Assembly: GCF_004328075.1 (NCBI RefSeq)
Contig: NZ_SJFN01000001.1
Coordinates: 35,699-99,698 of the forward strand
Length of the DNA stretch: 64,000 nucleotides
Reading direction: 5' to 3'
Source of the DNA: Siculibacillus lacustris
Lineage (GTDB): Bacteria > Pseudomonadota > Alphaproteobacteria > Rhizobiales > Ancalomicrobiaceae
Shown: in pieces, positions 8,094-16,474 of the stretch
Layout: each line of letters starts with the position of its first letter
Numbering within the stretch: the stretch's first letter is position 1
The notes under the pieces: generated by a model
The model's database searches: none
What the model was told of the DNA's origin: nothing
The model's input: the letters and a program-made list of their open reading frames with translations, nothing else
Made by a program: the position numbers and the translations under genes

Positions 8094-9764
8094 ATGAAGA
8101 CCATTTCCAGCCGTATGTTGGTAATATTTCTATCGCTGTTCCTGTCGATCGTGGGTTTGGCCGGGGTCAGTCTCTACTCAAACTCGCAGATGACCGCCGC
8201 TCTGGAGAGTGTCTTCGCCGACCGGGTGGTTCCCTTGCGTGACCTCAAGGCGGTCTCCGACGCCTATGCCGTCGACATCGTCGACACCACCCACAAGACC
8301 CGGGCGGGTGCGCTGAAGCCCGACCAGGCGATCATCACCGTCGAACACGCGGGAACCGCGGCGCACCGGCGTTGGTCCGCCTACATGGCGACCTACATGG
8401 ACGCCCAGGAGAAGGCGCTGGCCGCGACCGCGGGCGATCGCTTCGCGGCGGCGGATACCGCGGCGGCCGAGCTCGTGACGATCCTGAAGAGCGGCGACCG
8501 GGCGCGCCTGGCGACCTTCGCCGAGACCCGCCTCTATCCGGCGATCGATCCCTTGACCGGGGCGATCGACGACCTGATCAAGCTGCAGGTCACCGAGGCC
8601 GAGGCCTCCTACACCCACGCCGTGGCGATCAACCGGGTGATATGGGGACTGATCGTCGCCTCGATCGTTCTCGGCCTGGGTCTGGTCGCCGGCGGCGCCT
8701 GGATCGTCCGGCGCTCGGTGGTGCAGCCCCTGGCGGCGATCACCGAGACCATGCATCGCCTCGCCGACCACGATCTCACGGTCGAGATCGGCTCCGCCGG
8801 CGCCCGCGACGAGATCGGTACGATGGCCCGCGCCGTGGTGGTGTTCCGCGACGGGATGCGCGAGGCCGACGGACTGCGCCGCGCTCAGGCCGAGGAAGAG
8901 GCGGCCAAGCGGCTGCGGGCCGAGCGCATCGATGCGCTGCTCGACGGGTTCGACCGCACCGCCGGGCAGATCGTCGGCGTGGTCTCTGCGTCGGCCGGCG
9001 AGTTGCAACTGGCCGCCCGGACCCTGACCGGCGCGGCGGAGGAGGCGACGCGGCAATCGACCGCAGTGTCGGCGGCCTCCGAAGAGGCGACGGCCAACGT
9101 CCTCACCGTGGCGGACGCCTCGGAACGGATCGCCGACTCGTTCCGCCGGATCACCGAGCGGGTCGACGAGGCGGCTTCGGTCTCGGCGGAGGCGGTGCGC
9201 GAGGCCGATACGACGATGCAGTCGGTGAAGGCCCTGACCGCCGGCACGCTGAAGATCGGCGAGATCTCCGGCCTGATCGACGCCATCGCCGCCCAGACCA
9301 ATCTGCTCGCCCTCAATGCGACGATCGAAGCGGCCCGCGCCGGCGAGGCCGGCCGCGGCTTCGCGGTGGTGGCGGCGGAGGTCAAGGGGCTCGCCGACCA
9401 GACCGCCCGGGCGACCGCCCAGATCACCGCGCAGATCGGCGAGATCCAGGCGTCGAGCGACGGGGCGGTGACGGCGCTGACGACGATCGCCGAGACCGTC
9501 GGCCGTTTCGAGGCGATCTCCGCGGCGATCGCTTCGGCGGTCGACGCCCAGGCGGCGACCAGCGCCGAGATGGCCCGCAACGTCCAGCAGGCGGCGATCG
9601 GCACCGGCGAGGTCACCACCAACATCGCCGGCGTCAACCGCGCAACGGAAGAGACCTCGTCGGCGGCGACCCAGGTCTACGGCGCCTCGAGCGAACTCAC
9701 CCGCCAGGCCGATGCGCTCCGCGACGAGGTCGGACGCTTCCTCGGCGCGGTGCGGGCCGCCTGA
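8094..9764 (+). CDS. Methyl-accepting chemotaxis protein
   Basis: A 556-residue chemoreceptor. TM1 is at about residues 9-28 ([17 protein letters not shown]). A periplasmic four-helix-bundle-like sensor spans about 30-180, TM2 lies near 183-205 ([20 protein letters not shown]), HAMP covers about 206-260, and the signalling domain runs to the end. The highly conserved hairpin tip is visible as [20 protein letters not shown] near residues 400-420. No C-terminal CheB/CheR-tethering pentapeptide is seen. No che genes are nearby, so it is an orphan receptor feeding a system elsewhere. The ligand is unknown. The 140 bp upstream include a T/A-rich patch (8011-8037) suited to a promoter. Its stop codon abuts the stop codon of the convergent ugpC. 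Confidence 0.92.
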   Translation: MKTISSRMLVIFLSLFLSIVGLAGVSLYSNSQMTAALESVFADRVVPLRDLKAVSDAYAVDIVDTTHKTRAGALKPDQAIITVEHAGTAAHRRWSAYMATYMDAQEKALAATAGDRFAAADTAAAELVTILKSGDRARLATFAETRLYPAIDPLTGAIDDLIKLQVTEAEASYTHAVAINRVIWGLIVASIVLGLGLVAGGAWIVRRSVVQPLAAITETMHRLADHDLTVEIGSAGARDEIGTMARAVVVFRDGMREADGLRRAQAEEEAAKRLRAERIDALLDGFDRTAGQIVGVVSASAGELQLAARTLTGAAEEATRQSTAVSAASEEATANVLTVADASERIADSFRRITERVDEAASVSAEAVREADTTMQSVKALTAGTLKIGEISGLIDAIAAQTNLLALNATIEAARAGEAGRGFAVVAAEVKGLADQTARATAQITAQIGEIQASSDGAVTALTTIAETVGRFEAISAAIASAVDAQAATSAEMARNVQQAAIGTGEVTTNIAGVNRATEETSSAATQVYGASSELTRQADALRDEVGRFLGAVRAA

Positions 9765-10895
9765 TCACGCCGCGTCGACCGGGGCCGGCACGACGGCCGC
9801 GGTGGCCGCGGCGCCGAGCGGCGCCTCGAGCCGGCGGCCGGTCGCGGCGTCGAAGAGATGCAGCGCGTCGGGCGGGCAGCCGAAGGCGAGGCCCTCGGGC
9901 GCGCCTTCGACCAGACGGGCCGGCACCTGGGCGACGAAGGTGCGACCGGCGAACAGGCCATGGGCGAGCGCCGCCGGTCCGAGATGTTCGACGAACTGCA
10001 GATCGAAGCGACCGCGGATCGGCTGCTCGAGCGCCGCTTCGCCGACCACCAGGGCTTCGGGGCGCAGACCGAGGGTGACGGCGCGGCCGGGCGCCAGAGC
10101 GAGGCCGGGCACCGCCAGGGTGGTGCCGTCGGCGAAGGCCAGCGTCTCGTCGCGGCCGACGGTACCGTCGATCAGGTTCATCGGCGGCGAACCGATGAAG
10201 CCGGCGACGAAGCGGCTGGCGGGACGGTGATAGACCTCGGTCGGGGTGCCGATCTGTTCGATCCGGCCGGCGTCGAGCACGACGATGCGATCGGCCAGCG
10301 TCATCGCCTCGACCTGATCGTGGGTGACGAAGATCGAGGTGGCCGACAGGCGATTGTGCAGGCGGCGGATCTCGATGCGCATCTGCACGCGCAGTTTGGC
10401 GTCGAGATTGGACAAGGGCTCGTCGAACAGGAACACCTTGGGCGAGCGGATCATCGCCCGGCCCATGGCGACGCGCTGACGCTGGCCGCCGGAGAGCTGG
10501 GCGGGACGGCGATCGAGGAGATCGCCGAGCCCGAGGATCGCCGCCACCGCCTCGACCCGGGTGCGCCGCTCGGCCTTGGGCACGCCGGCGACCTTGAGGG
10601 CATAGGAGATGTTGTCGGCGACGGTCATGTGCGGATAGAGCGCGTAGTTCTGGAACACCATGGCGCAGCCACGCTCACGCGGCTCGAGCTGGTTGACCAC
10701 CACGCCCTCGATGGCGATCTCGCCGCCGGTGATGTCCTCGAGGCCGGCGATCATGCGCAGCAGCGTGGATTTGCCGCAGCCCGAGGGCCCGAGCACCACC
10801 AGGAACTCGCCGGAGCGGATCTCGAGGTCGAGGGCATGGACGATCTGGGTCTTGCCATAGGACTTGGCGACCTTGCGGATGGAAATGTCGGCCAT
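9765..10895 (-). CDS. ugpC: sn-Glycerol-3-phosphate ABC transporter ATP-binding protein UgpC
   Basis: A 376-residue ATPase of the MalK/UgpC type. The catalytic domain has Walker [10 protein letters not shown] (about residues 37-45), the signature [14 protein letters not shown], Walker [20 protein letters not shown] and the switch His in [17 protein letters not shown]-terminal regulatory OB-like domain (about 240-376) carries [12 protein letters not shown], typical of UgpC. The ATG at 10895 starts 8 bp after the ugpE stop. It is the last gene of ugpB-A-E-C and energises the uptake of glycerol-3-phosphate and glycerophosphodiesters. The ugpQ phosphodiesterase gene found in the E. coli operon is not present here. 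Confidence 0.9.
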   Translation of the reverse strand: MADISIRKVAKSYGKTQIVHALDLEIRSGEFLVVLGPSGCGKSTLLRMIAGLEDITGGEIAIEGVVVNQLEPRERGCAMVFQNYALYPHMTVADNISYALKVAGVPKAERRTRVEAVAAILGLGDLLDRRPAQLSGGQRQRVAMGRAMIRSPKVFLFDEPLSNLDAKLRVQMRIEIRRLHNRLSATSIFVTHDQVEAMTLADRIVVLDAGRIEQIGTPTEVYHRPASRFVAGFIGSPPMNLIDGTVGRDETLAFADGTTLAVPGLALAPGRAVTLGLRPEALVVGEAALEQPIRGRFDLQFVEHLGPAALAHGLFAGRTFVAQVPARLVEGAPEGLAFGCPPDALHLFDAATGRRLEAPLGAAATAAVVPAPVDAA

Positions 10896-10903
10896 GGCGC
10901 TTC

Positions 10904-11818
10904 TCACTTCTCGGTGGCGATGAGGCCGCGGACGAACCATCGCTGCATGACGATCACCACCACCAGGGTCGGGGCCATGACGATCAGGGTCCCGGCCATG
11001 GCGATGTTCCATTCGGGAATGCCGCCGACGTTGGGGATCAATTGCTTCAGTTCGGTGACGGCGGTGGCGTGGCTCGGCTCGGTGGTGACCAGGAGCGGCC
11101 ACAGGTATTGGTTCCAGGCCCACAGGAACATGATGGTGGCGAGCGCCGCGACGTTGTTGCGCGACAGGGGCAGGACCATGTCGAAGAAGAAGCGGATCGG
11201 TCCGGCGCCGTCCATCTTGGCGGCCTCGACCAGTTCGTCGGGCAGCGTCAGGAAGAACTGGCGATAGAGGAAGGTGCCGGTCGCGGTGGCGACCAGCGGC
11301 AGGATCAGGCCGGTGTAGGAATTGAGCAGGCCGAACTGCAGATCGACATGGACGCCGGCGAAGCGTTCGATCAGCCAGGTGAGCCCGGTCACGTCGAGGA
11401 TCGCCTGATAGGGGCCGAGGACGTTGGCGGCGACCGCATAGGTCGGGACGATGCGCACCTCGAGCGGCAGCATCAGGGTGACGAAGATCGACCAGAAGAT
11501 CAGCTGCCGGCCGGGGAAGCGGAAGAACACGATGGCGTAGGCGGTGAGCGCCGAGACGATCACCTTGCCGCCCGCCACGCCGGCGGCGAAGACGAAGCTG
11601 TTGAACAGCTTGTGGCCGAGGTCGGCGCGGGTCCAGGCTTCCGTGAGATTCTCCAGGAAGTGGCCGCCGGGGATGAGCGGCATCGGCACCAGATTGACGT
11701 CGCGCAGATCGTGCGAGGCGGCGACGGCCACCACCACGAAGGGCAGGACCGCGACGACGAAGCCGAGGGCCAGCACCACCTGGGTGACGACGTCGAGAAC
11801 AGGCGTTCGTTCGATCAC
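10904..11818 (-). CDS. ugpE: sn-Glycerol-3-phosphate ABC transporter permease UgpE
   Basis: A 304-residue inner-membrane permease of the MalG/UgpE class with six predicted helices. Features are [33 protein letters not shown] and the EAA loop [20 protein letters not shown]. The start is GTG at 11818, placed only 7 bp from the ugpA stop, with the ribosome site GTGAGGCGACC overlapping that stop; this implies translational coupling with ugpA. It pairs with UgpA to form the translocation channel fed by UgpB and powered by UgpC. Confidence 0.9.
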   Translation of the reverse strand: MIERTPVLDVVTQVVLALGFVVAVLPFVVVAVAASHDLRDVNLVPMPLIPGGHFLENLTEAWTRADLGHKLFNSFVFAAGVAGGKVIVSALTAYAIVFFRFPGRQLIFWSIFVTLMLPLEVRIVPTYAVAANVLGPYQAILDVTGLTWLIERFAGVHVDLQFGLLNSYTGLILPLVATATGTFLYRQFFLTLPDELVEAAKMDGAGPIRFFFDMVLPLSRNNVAALATIMFLWAWNQYLWPLLVTTEPSHATAVTELKQLIPNVGGIPEWNIAMAGTLIVMAPTLVVVIVMQRWFVRGLIATEK

Positions 11819-11825
11819 GGTCGCC

Positions 11826-12710
11826 TCACTTGTAGTGGACCCGCCGCTCGATGAAGCGGAACTGGAGGATGGTGAGCCCCATGATGAGGATCATCAGGAT
11901 GATCGACTGGGCCGCCGCGCCGGAATAGTCGAGGCCGCGGAAGCCGTCGAAATAGATCTTGTAGACCATCAGTTCGGTGGCCCGCGCCGGACCGCCGGCG
12001 GTCATGATGTCGACGATGCCGAAGGAGTCCTGGAAGCTCTCGGTGATGTCGATCACCAGCAGGAAGAACACCGTCGGGGTCAGCAGCGGCAGTTGGATGT
12101 CGACGAGGCGGCGCAGCACGCCGGCGCCGTCGAGCGCCGCCGCCTCGATGTGCGAGCGCGGGATCGACTGCAGCGCCGACAGGAAGAAGATGAAATCGTA
12201 GCCGACGTATTTCCACGAGAAGGCGGCGATCACCGAGATCATCGCGTCGGTGCCGTTCAGGCCCGGATCCCAGATCCCCGGCCAGACGTCGTTGACGAAG
12301 GCGATCAATCCGGCCTGGGGCGCCAGCATGAAGCGGAAGGCCAGCGCCAGGGCCGGCGCGGCGATGCCGTAGGGCCAGATCAGCACCACCCGGTAGAGCC
12401 GCGAGCCGGTCAGTTCGCGATCGACGCAGACCGCCAGCAGCAGGGCGCAGATCATGGCGATCGCGGTCGAGAAGCCGGCGAAGACGATGCTGCGCCAGAC
12501 CGAGGCCCAATAGTTGGGATCGGACAGTATCTCGCGGAAATTGTCGAGGCCGACCCAGATGTTGCCGCCGCCCCAGGGCTGCTGCAGGGTCAGCGACCAA
12601 TAGACCGCCTGACCGGCCGGCCAATAGAAGAAGGTGAAGATCAGCACGATCTGGGGGATCGCGAAGCCGATGCCGATCCACCATTGGCGATAGGTCGCAC
12701 GCTTTTCCAT
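11826..12710 (-). CDS. ugpA: sn-Glycerol-3-phosphate ABC transporter permease UgpA
   Basis: A 294-residue permease of the MalF/UgpA class. It begins MEKRATYRQWWIGIGFAIPQ, has the first-helix context FTFFYWPAGQAVYWSLTLQQ, and carries the EAA-loop sequence EAAALDGAGVLRRLVDIQLP near residues 185-205. Six membrane spans are expected. Upstream, between ugpB and this gene, is a 220-bp gap with a large palindrome (12765-12884). Downstream it is coupled to ugpE. Gene order and homology both support its role as one half of the glycerol-3-phosphate channel. Confidence 0.9.
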   Translation of the reverse strand: MEKRATYRQWWIGIGFAIPQIVLIFTFFYWPAGQAVYWSLTLQQPWGGGNIWVGLDNFREILSDPNYWASVWRSIVFAGFSTAIAMICALLLAVCVDRELTGSRLYRVVLIWPYGIAAPALALAFRFMLAPQAGLIAFVNDVWPGIWDPGLNGTDAMISVIAAFSWKYVGYDFIFFLSALQSIPRSHIEAAALDGAGVLRRLVDIQLPLLTPTVFFLLVIDITESFQDSFGIVDIMTAGGPARATELMVYKIYFDGFRGLDYSGAAAQSIILMILIMGLTILQFRFIERRVHYK

Positions 12711-12764
12711 ACGATCCGAAGCTCCACCTCGCGCCTGTCCGCAATCGTCCGAGCCACGCCGTCT

Positions 12765-12884
12765 GCCGTCATCCCCGGCCGGAGTGCGCGGAGCGCACGC
12801 CGGGAAAGGGGATCCAGCGGCGTCCCTCGAACGGAAACGCCCCCTGGATCCCCTTCCCTCGCTGCGCTCGCCGGGGACGACGGC
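12765..12884. repeat. Large imperfect palindrome (REP-like) between ugpB and ugpA
   Basis: The left arm (12765-12817) begins GCCGTCATCCCCGGC and ends with GGGGATCCAG. The right arm (12844-12884) is its inverted copy, beginning CTGGATCCCC and ending GCCGGGGACGACGGC. The left arm also holds its own small hairpin, GTGCGC-GGA-GCGCAC. The arms flank a 26-base loop. In RNA this would form a long, stable stem directly after ugpB. Placement matches REP elements such as the one in the E. coli malE-malF gap, which protect the upstream binding-protein message. Copies elsewhere in the genome are likely but cannot be seen from here. Confidence 0.65.
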
Positions 12885-12929
12885 GCAGCGAGGGGCGGTG
12901 ATCGAGGGGGCTCGTCTCCGGATCAGGGA

Positions 12930-14270
12930 TCAGGGCAGGGTCTTGCCCTTGTAGGTCGCCTCGAAGCGGCGCAGCACGGCGTTGCCGCGAGTGACGATGC
13001 CGTCGATGGCGGTCTGGACGTCGGACTTGCCGGAGAAGATCTCCTGCAGGCCGTTGCCGACCTCGGCGCGGATCTGGGTGAAGCCGCCCAGCCGGATGCC
13101 GCGGGTGACGGCCGAGGGCTCGGCGGCGGTCAGCGAGGCGATCGCCACTTCACGGCCCTTGTAGGGGGCCTTGTCGTAGAACCCTTGCGCCTTCATGTAT
13201 TCGAAGCCGGAGGTGGTGACCGGGATGTAACCGGTGACGGTCGACCAGAACAGCGCGCTCTCGGGCTTGGCGATGAAGGCGAGGAAGGCGGCCGCGCCCT
13301 TGTATTCGGCGGGCGACTTGCCCTTCAGCACCCACAGCGAGGCGCCGCCGACCAGGCTGTTCTGACGCTTGACGCCGGCATAGACCGGCAGCGGCGCGAC
13401 GTCCCAGGAGAGGCCGTCCTTGGCGGTCTTGGCGACCGTGCCGTGATCGCCGACCGAGGTCATGATCATCTGGCAGTCGCCGCCGGCGAAGGCCTGGACC
13501 ATGTCCTGACCCTGCTCCTTGGCCTTGATCTTGACGAGGCCGGCGTCATACCACTTCTTCAGATCGGTGACGTACTTGACGAACTTGGTCTTGTTGAACA
13601 CCAGTTCCGCGTCGAGCCCGTCGAAACCGTTGTTCTTGCTGGCGATCGGCTCGTTGTGCAGGGCCGAGAACTGCTCCAGCAGCTGCCAGCTCTCGTTGGC
13701 CGAGATATTGATGGCGACCGGGCACTCGTAGCCGGCGGCCTTCAGCTTGGTCGCGTCGGCTTCGACCTCTTCCCAGGTCTTGGGGGCTTCGGTCTTGCCG
13801 ATCTTCTCGAAGGCGGCCTTGTTCCAATAGAGCAGCGCGGTCGAGGAGTTGAAGGGGAAGGAGAACATCTCGCCCTTCGAGGTGGCGTAGTAGGACGAGA
13901 TGCCGTGGATGTAGTCGCCCCATTTGATGTCGTAGCCGTTGTCGGTCATCAGCTTGTTGGCCGGATAGAAGGCTTCCGACAGCATCATGGTGGCGGTGCC
14001 GACGTCGTAGACCTGGACGACGGTCGGCTGTTTGTTGGCGCGGAAGGCGGCGATGGTGTTCTGCAGCGCGGCGTCGTAGTTGCCCTGGCTGGTGCAGACC
14101 ACTTCGAAGTCGCCCTGGGCGGCGTTGAAGCGGCCGCAGACGTCCTGGACGCGCTTCTCGAGGTCGCCGCTGAGGCCGAACCAGAAGTCGAACTTGGTCT
14201 TGTCGGCGGCGGGCGCCGCGGCCGACGTCAGCACGACGGCGACGGTGGCGAGCAGGATCTTCTTGAGCAT
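12930..14270 (-). CDS. ugpB: sn-Glycerol-3-phosphate ABC transporter substrate-binding protein UgpB
   Basis: A 446-residue periplasmic binding protein with a clear signal peptide (residues 1-22, MLKKILLATVAVVLTSAAAP then ADK). UgpB-type landmarks follow: FDFWFGLSGDLEKRVQDVC, ALQNTIAAFRANKQPTVVQV, FPFNSSTALLYWNKAAF and GGASLWVLKG. It captures sn-glycerol-3-phosphate and glycerophosphodiesters in the periplasm and delivers them to UgpAE-C. It is the promoter-proximal gene of the operon. Tandem Pho-box-like repeats lie 83-111 bp upstream of its ATG (14353-14381), consistent with phosphate-starvation induction known for ugp operons. Confidence 0.92.
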   Translation of the reverse strand: MLKKILLATVAVVLTSAAAPAADKTKFDFWFGLSGDLEKRVQDVCGRFNAAQGDFEVVCTSQGNYDAALQNTIAAFRANKQPTVVQVYDVGTATMMLSEAFYPANKLMTDNGYDIKWGDYIHGISSYYATSKGEMFSFPFNSSTALLYWNKAAFEKIGKTEAPKTWEEVEADATKLKAAGYECPVAINISANESWQLLEQFSALHNEPIASKNNGFDGLDAELVFNKTKFVKYVTDLKKWYDAGLVKIKAKEQGQDMVQAFAGGDCQMIMTSVGDHGTVAKTAKDGLSWDVAPLPVYAGVKRQNSLVGGASLWVLKGKSPAEYKGAAAFLAFIAKPESALFWSTVTGYIPVTTSGFEYMKAQGFYDKAPYKGREVAIASLTAAEPSAVTRGIRLGGFTQIRAEVGNGLQEIFSGKSDVQTAIDGIVTRGNAVLRRFEATYKGKTLP

Positions 14271-14352
14271 GGGCCGTTCCTCGATTGCGCGGAGCGGCGG
14301 CCCGACGGGCCCCGCTGCGTCAGGGAGATGCGGCGGACATTGCTCGGACGAG

Positions 14353-14381
14353 ATGACGGTCGGCCGACGCTTTCATGACGG
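14353..14381 (-). promoter_or_regulatory. Tandem Pho-box-like repeats upstream of ugpB
   Basis: Read on the reverse strand, three 7-mers recur with an 11-bp period: CCGTCAT (14381-14375), GCGTCGG (14370-14364) and CCGTCAT (14359-14353), each separated by 4 bp. PhoB binds direct repeats of CTGTCAT-like 7-mers spaced by 4 bp. The two outer copies match that half-site at 6 of 7 positions; the middle one is weak. The location 83-111 bp before the ugpB start suits an activator site. Confidence 0.5.
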
Positions 14382-14450
14382 TCGAATGAATTCGCCCGGC
14401 TCTCCCCAGGCGAGGCGCGGGCGGCGGGGAGGCGCCGCCCGCAACCCGCG

Positions 14451-15083
14451 TCAGAGGGCGGCGCCGGCGCGGGCCGAGCCGAAGATCGTGTCGCGTGGGG
14501 GCAGTTCGCCCGAGGCGAGCCCGGCGATCCATTCGTCGGTCGGCAGGACCGCGGCGAAGCGCGCCTGCATCACCACCAGGCACACGCGGTGGATCTCCTC
14601 GGCGGTGGCCCGGCCGGCGCGGTTGGCGTAAGCCAGCGACCCGGTGGCGTCGGACAGAACTTCGACGGCGAAGCCCATGTGCAGCGCGTGGATCACCGTC
14701 GACAGATCGCAGTTGTGGGTCATGTAGCCGACCACGGTGATCGTCTCGATCGCCCGGGCGCGCAGCCAGGATTCGAGGTCGGTGCCGGTGAAGGCGCTGG
14801 GCAGGGCCTTGTCGATCAGGTGGTCGCGCGGGCGGTTCGCCACGACGGGGTGGAGGGTGCCGCCGTGGCTGCCGCGGGCGAAGATCGGCGCGGTCTCGGG
14901 GGCGTTCTGGCGGATCACCACCACGGGAATCCCGGCGGCGGTGGCGGCGTCCATGGCGCGGCCGATCGCCGCGATGCTCTCGGCGAAGGGCGGATGGACG
15001 ATCGGCAGGCCGCCGCCGTCGTAGTCGTTCTGGACGTCGACGACGATCAGGGCGCGGCGCGGGGCGGCGTTCGGTGCGGTCAT
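14451..15083 (-). CDS. Isochorismatase-family cysteine hydrolase
   Basis: A 210-residue alpha/beta hydrolase of the isochorismatase-like superfamily (nicotinamidase, N-carbamoyl hydrolases and similar). The expected catalytic triad is visible: Asp in LIVVDVQNDYDGGG (about residue 16), Lys in LIDKALPSAFTGTDL (about 94), and Cys in VVGYMTHNCDLSTVIHALHMG (about 127). The ATG at 15083 is preceded by GAGGAG. It is divergent from a GlxA-type AraC regulator (15224-16342), a common pairing in proteobacteria, so the regulator probably senses the substrate. The exact substrate is not known. A GC-rich hairpin without a T-tract lies just downstream (14417-14442). Confidence 0.85.
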   Translation of the reverse strand: MTAPNAAPRRALIVVDVQNDYDGGGLPIVHPPFAESIAAIGRAMDAATAAGIPVVVIRQNAPETAPIFARGSHGGTLHPVVANRPRDHLIDKALPSAFTGTDLESWLRARAIETITVVGYMTHNCDLSTVIHALHMGFAVEVLSDATGSLAYANRAGRATAEEIHRVCLVVMQARFAAVLPTDEWIAGLASGELPPRDTIFGSARAGAAL

Positions 15084-15223
15084 GAGGCTCTCCTCGGGTC
15101 GAAGGGGGTGGCGTGGCGCCGATCCCGTGGTCGCATGGACGGGGCTTGCGGCGTGAGTGGCCCGAATGCCATCATGCGCGGTGATCGGGCCAATATGCCC
15201 GACGCTCGACGAGACCCTCCGCC

Positions 15224-16342
15224 ATGCCCGCGATCGCGCCCGCGCCCCTCCTCCCGCCCCGCCCCCGCACGGTCGCCGCACCGGCGGCGACGATCGGCGT
15301 GGTGGCCTTTCCCGGAATCAATCCGTTCCATCTGGCGGTGCCGGGTCTGGTGTTCGGGGTCGACCGCGGTCTCGGCGACACCCCGCGCGATCGCCTGCTG
15401 GTCGGCGCCGCGGTGCCCGGGCGATGCCCGACCAGCGGCGGCTATGCCCTGGAGATCGACCACGACTTCGCGGCGCTGGCGGCCTGCGACATGGTGATCG
15501 TGCCGAGTTGGACCGATCCCGACGACGAGCCCGATGCGGCGCTGCTCGACCTGCTGCGCGAGGCCCACGGACGCGGCGCGCGGATCGTCGGATTGTGCCT
15601 CGGGACCTTCGTGGTCGCCGCCGCCGGGCTCCTCGACGGCCGCGCCGCCACCACCCATTGGGCGGCCGCCGAGATCCTGGCGGCACGCCATCCGGCGATC
15701 ACGGTGCGGCCCGAGGTGCTCTATGTCGACGAGGGCGACGTGGTCACCGCCGCCGGGGTGGCGGCCGGGCTCGACTGCTGCCTGCACCTGCTCAGGACCC
15801 GCCACGGTGCCGAGGTCGCCAATCGGGTGGCGCGGCGGTTGGTGGTGTCGCCGCATCGCCAGGGCGGGCAGGCCCAGTTCATCGAACAGCCGGTGCGGCC
15901 GGGCCCCGAGGTCGACCGTTTCGCGCGGGTCCTCGACGCCGTGCGGGCGCGGCTCGACCGGCCGCATTCCCTCGACGCGACGGCGGCCGCGGCATCGATG
16001 AGCCGGCGAAGCTTCGTGCGCCACTTCCGCCGGGCGACCGGCACCAGCTTCGCCGCGTGGCTGCGCCACCAGCGCCTGACCGCCGCGCAGCGTCTGCTCG
16101 AGACCACCGATCGGCCGATCGAAGCGATCGCCGCGGCGGTCGGCTTCGGGTCGGCGGTGTCGTTGCGCGAGGCCTTCGAACGCAGTTTCGGCACCTCGCC
16201 GTCGCGGTGGCGGGCGACGTTCGCGAGCCGCGAGCCCGCGGGCTCCGGGGCGGAGCGTCGCACGGCGGTCGTCGAGACGGCCCATGCTGCGGTGCAGTCA
16301 AATCCGCGTCACTCTGTCGCAACCGCGAAACGAATGGCGTAA
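15224..16342 (+). CDS. GlxA-family AraC-type transcriptional regulator
   Basis: A 372-residue regulator. Residues 20-200 form a DJ-1/PfpI-like glutamine-amidotransferase-fold sensor, with the nucleophile-elbow-like GLCLGTFVVAAAGLLDGRAA. Residues 230-335 carry two AraC helix-turn-helix motifs, SLDATAAAASMSRRSFVRHF and the second around IEAIAAAVGFGSAVSLREAF. It is divergent from the isochorismatase-family gene across a 140-bp gap and likely activates it. The sensor domain is normally non-catalytic in this family. A Pro/Ala-rich N-terminal segment of about 20 residues precedes the core, so the start could be slightly later. Confidence 0.88.
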   Translation: MPAIAPAPLLPPRPRTVAAPAATIGVVAFPGINPFHLAVPGLVFGVDRGLGDTPRDRLLVGAAVPGRCPTSGGYALEIDHDFAALAACDMVIVPSWTDPDDEPDAALLDLLREAHGRGARIVGLCLGTFVVAAAGLLDGRAATTHWAAAEILAARHPAITVRPEVLYVDEGDVVTAAGVAAGLDCCLHLLRTRHGAEVANRVARRLVVSPHRQGGQAQFIEQPVRPGPEVDRFARVLDAVRARLDRPHSLDATAAAASMSRRSFVRHFRRATGTSFAAWLRHQRLTAAQRLLETTDRPIEAIAAAVGFGSAVSLREAFERSFGTSPSRWRATFASREPAGSGAERRTAVVETAHAAVQSNPRHSVATAKRMA

Positions 16343-16474
16343 GTTCTTTTGCAATGCAGCGAAAGTCGAAAGAATCGGCCATTGTCGCGCCGCGAGGCGA
16401 CGCATGATCGGCGCCCGAGACCCCATCCCAGGCGCGGCGCCACAGAGGCCGCCCGGACGAAGCGAGGATTCAGC

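Noticed and set aside
9762..9767. Abutting stop codons of the chemoreceptor and ugpC, considered as evidence of a fusion or rearrangement
   Set aside because: Both proteins have normal family ends; convergent genes with no gap are common in compact genomes.
11544..14378. A very long plus-strand open frame (over 900 codons) across the ugp operon
   Set aside because: It is antisense to ugpE, ugpA and ugpB, is rich in Arg/Gly/Asp from GC-rich shadow coding, and has no recognisable domain.
14417..14442. GC-rich hairpin after the isochorismatase-family gene, considered as a terminator
   Set aside because: The stem is perfect (9 bp) but there is no T-tract on the reverse strand, so termination cannot be claimed.
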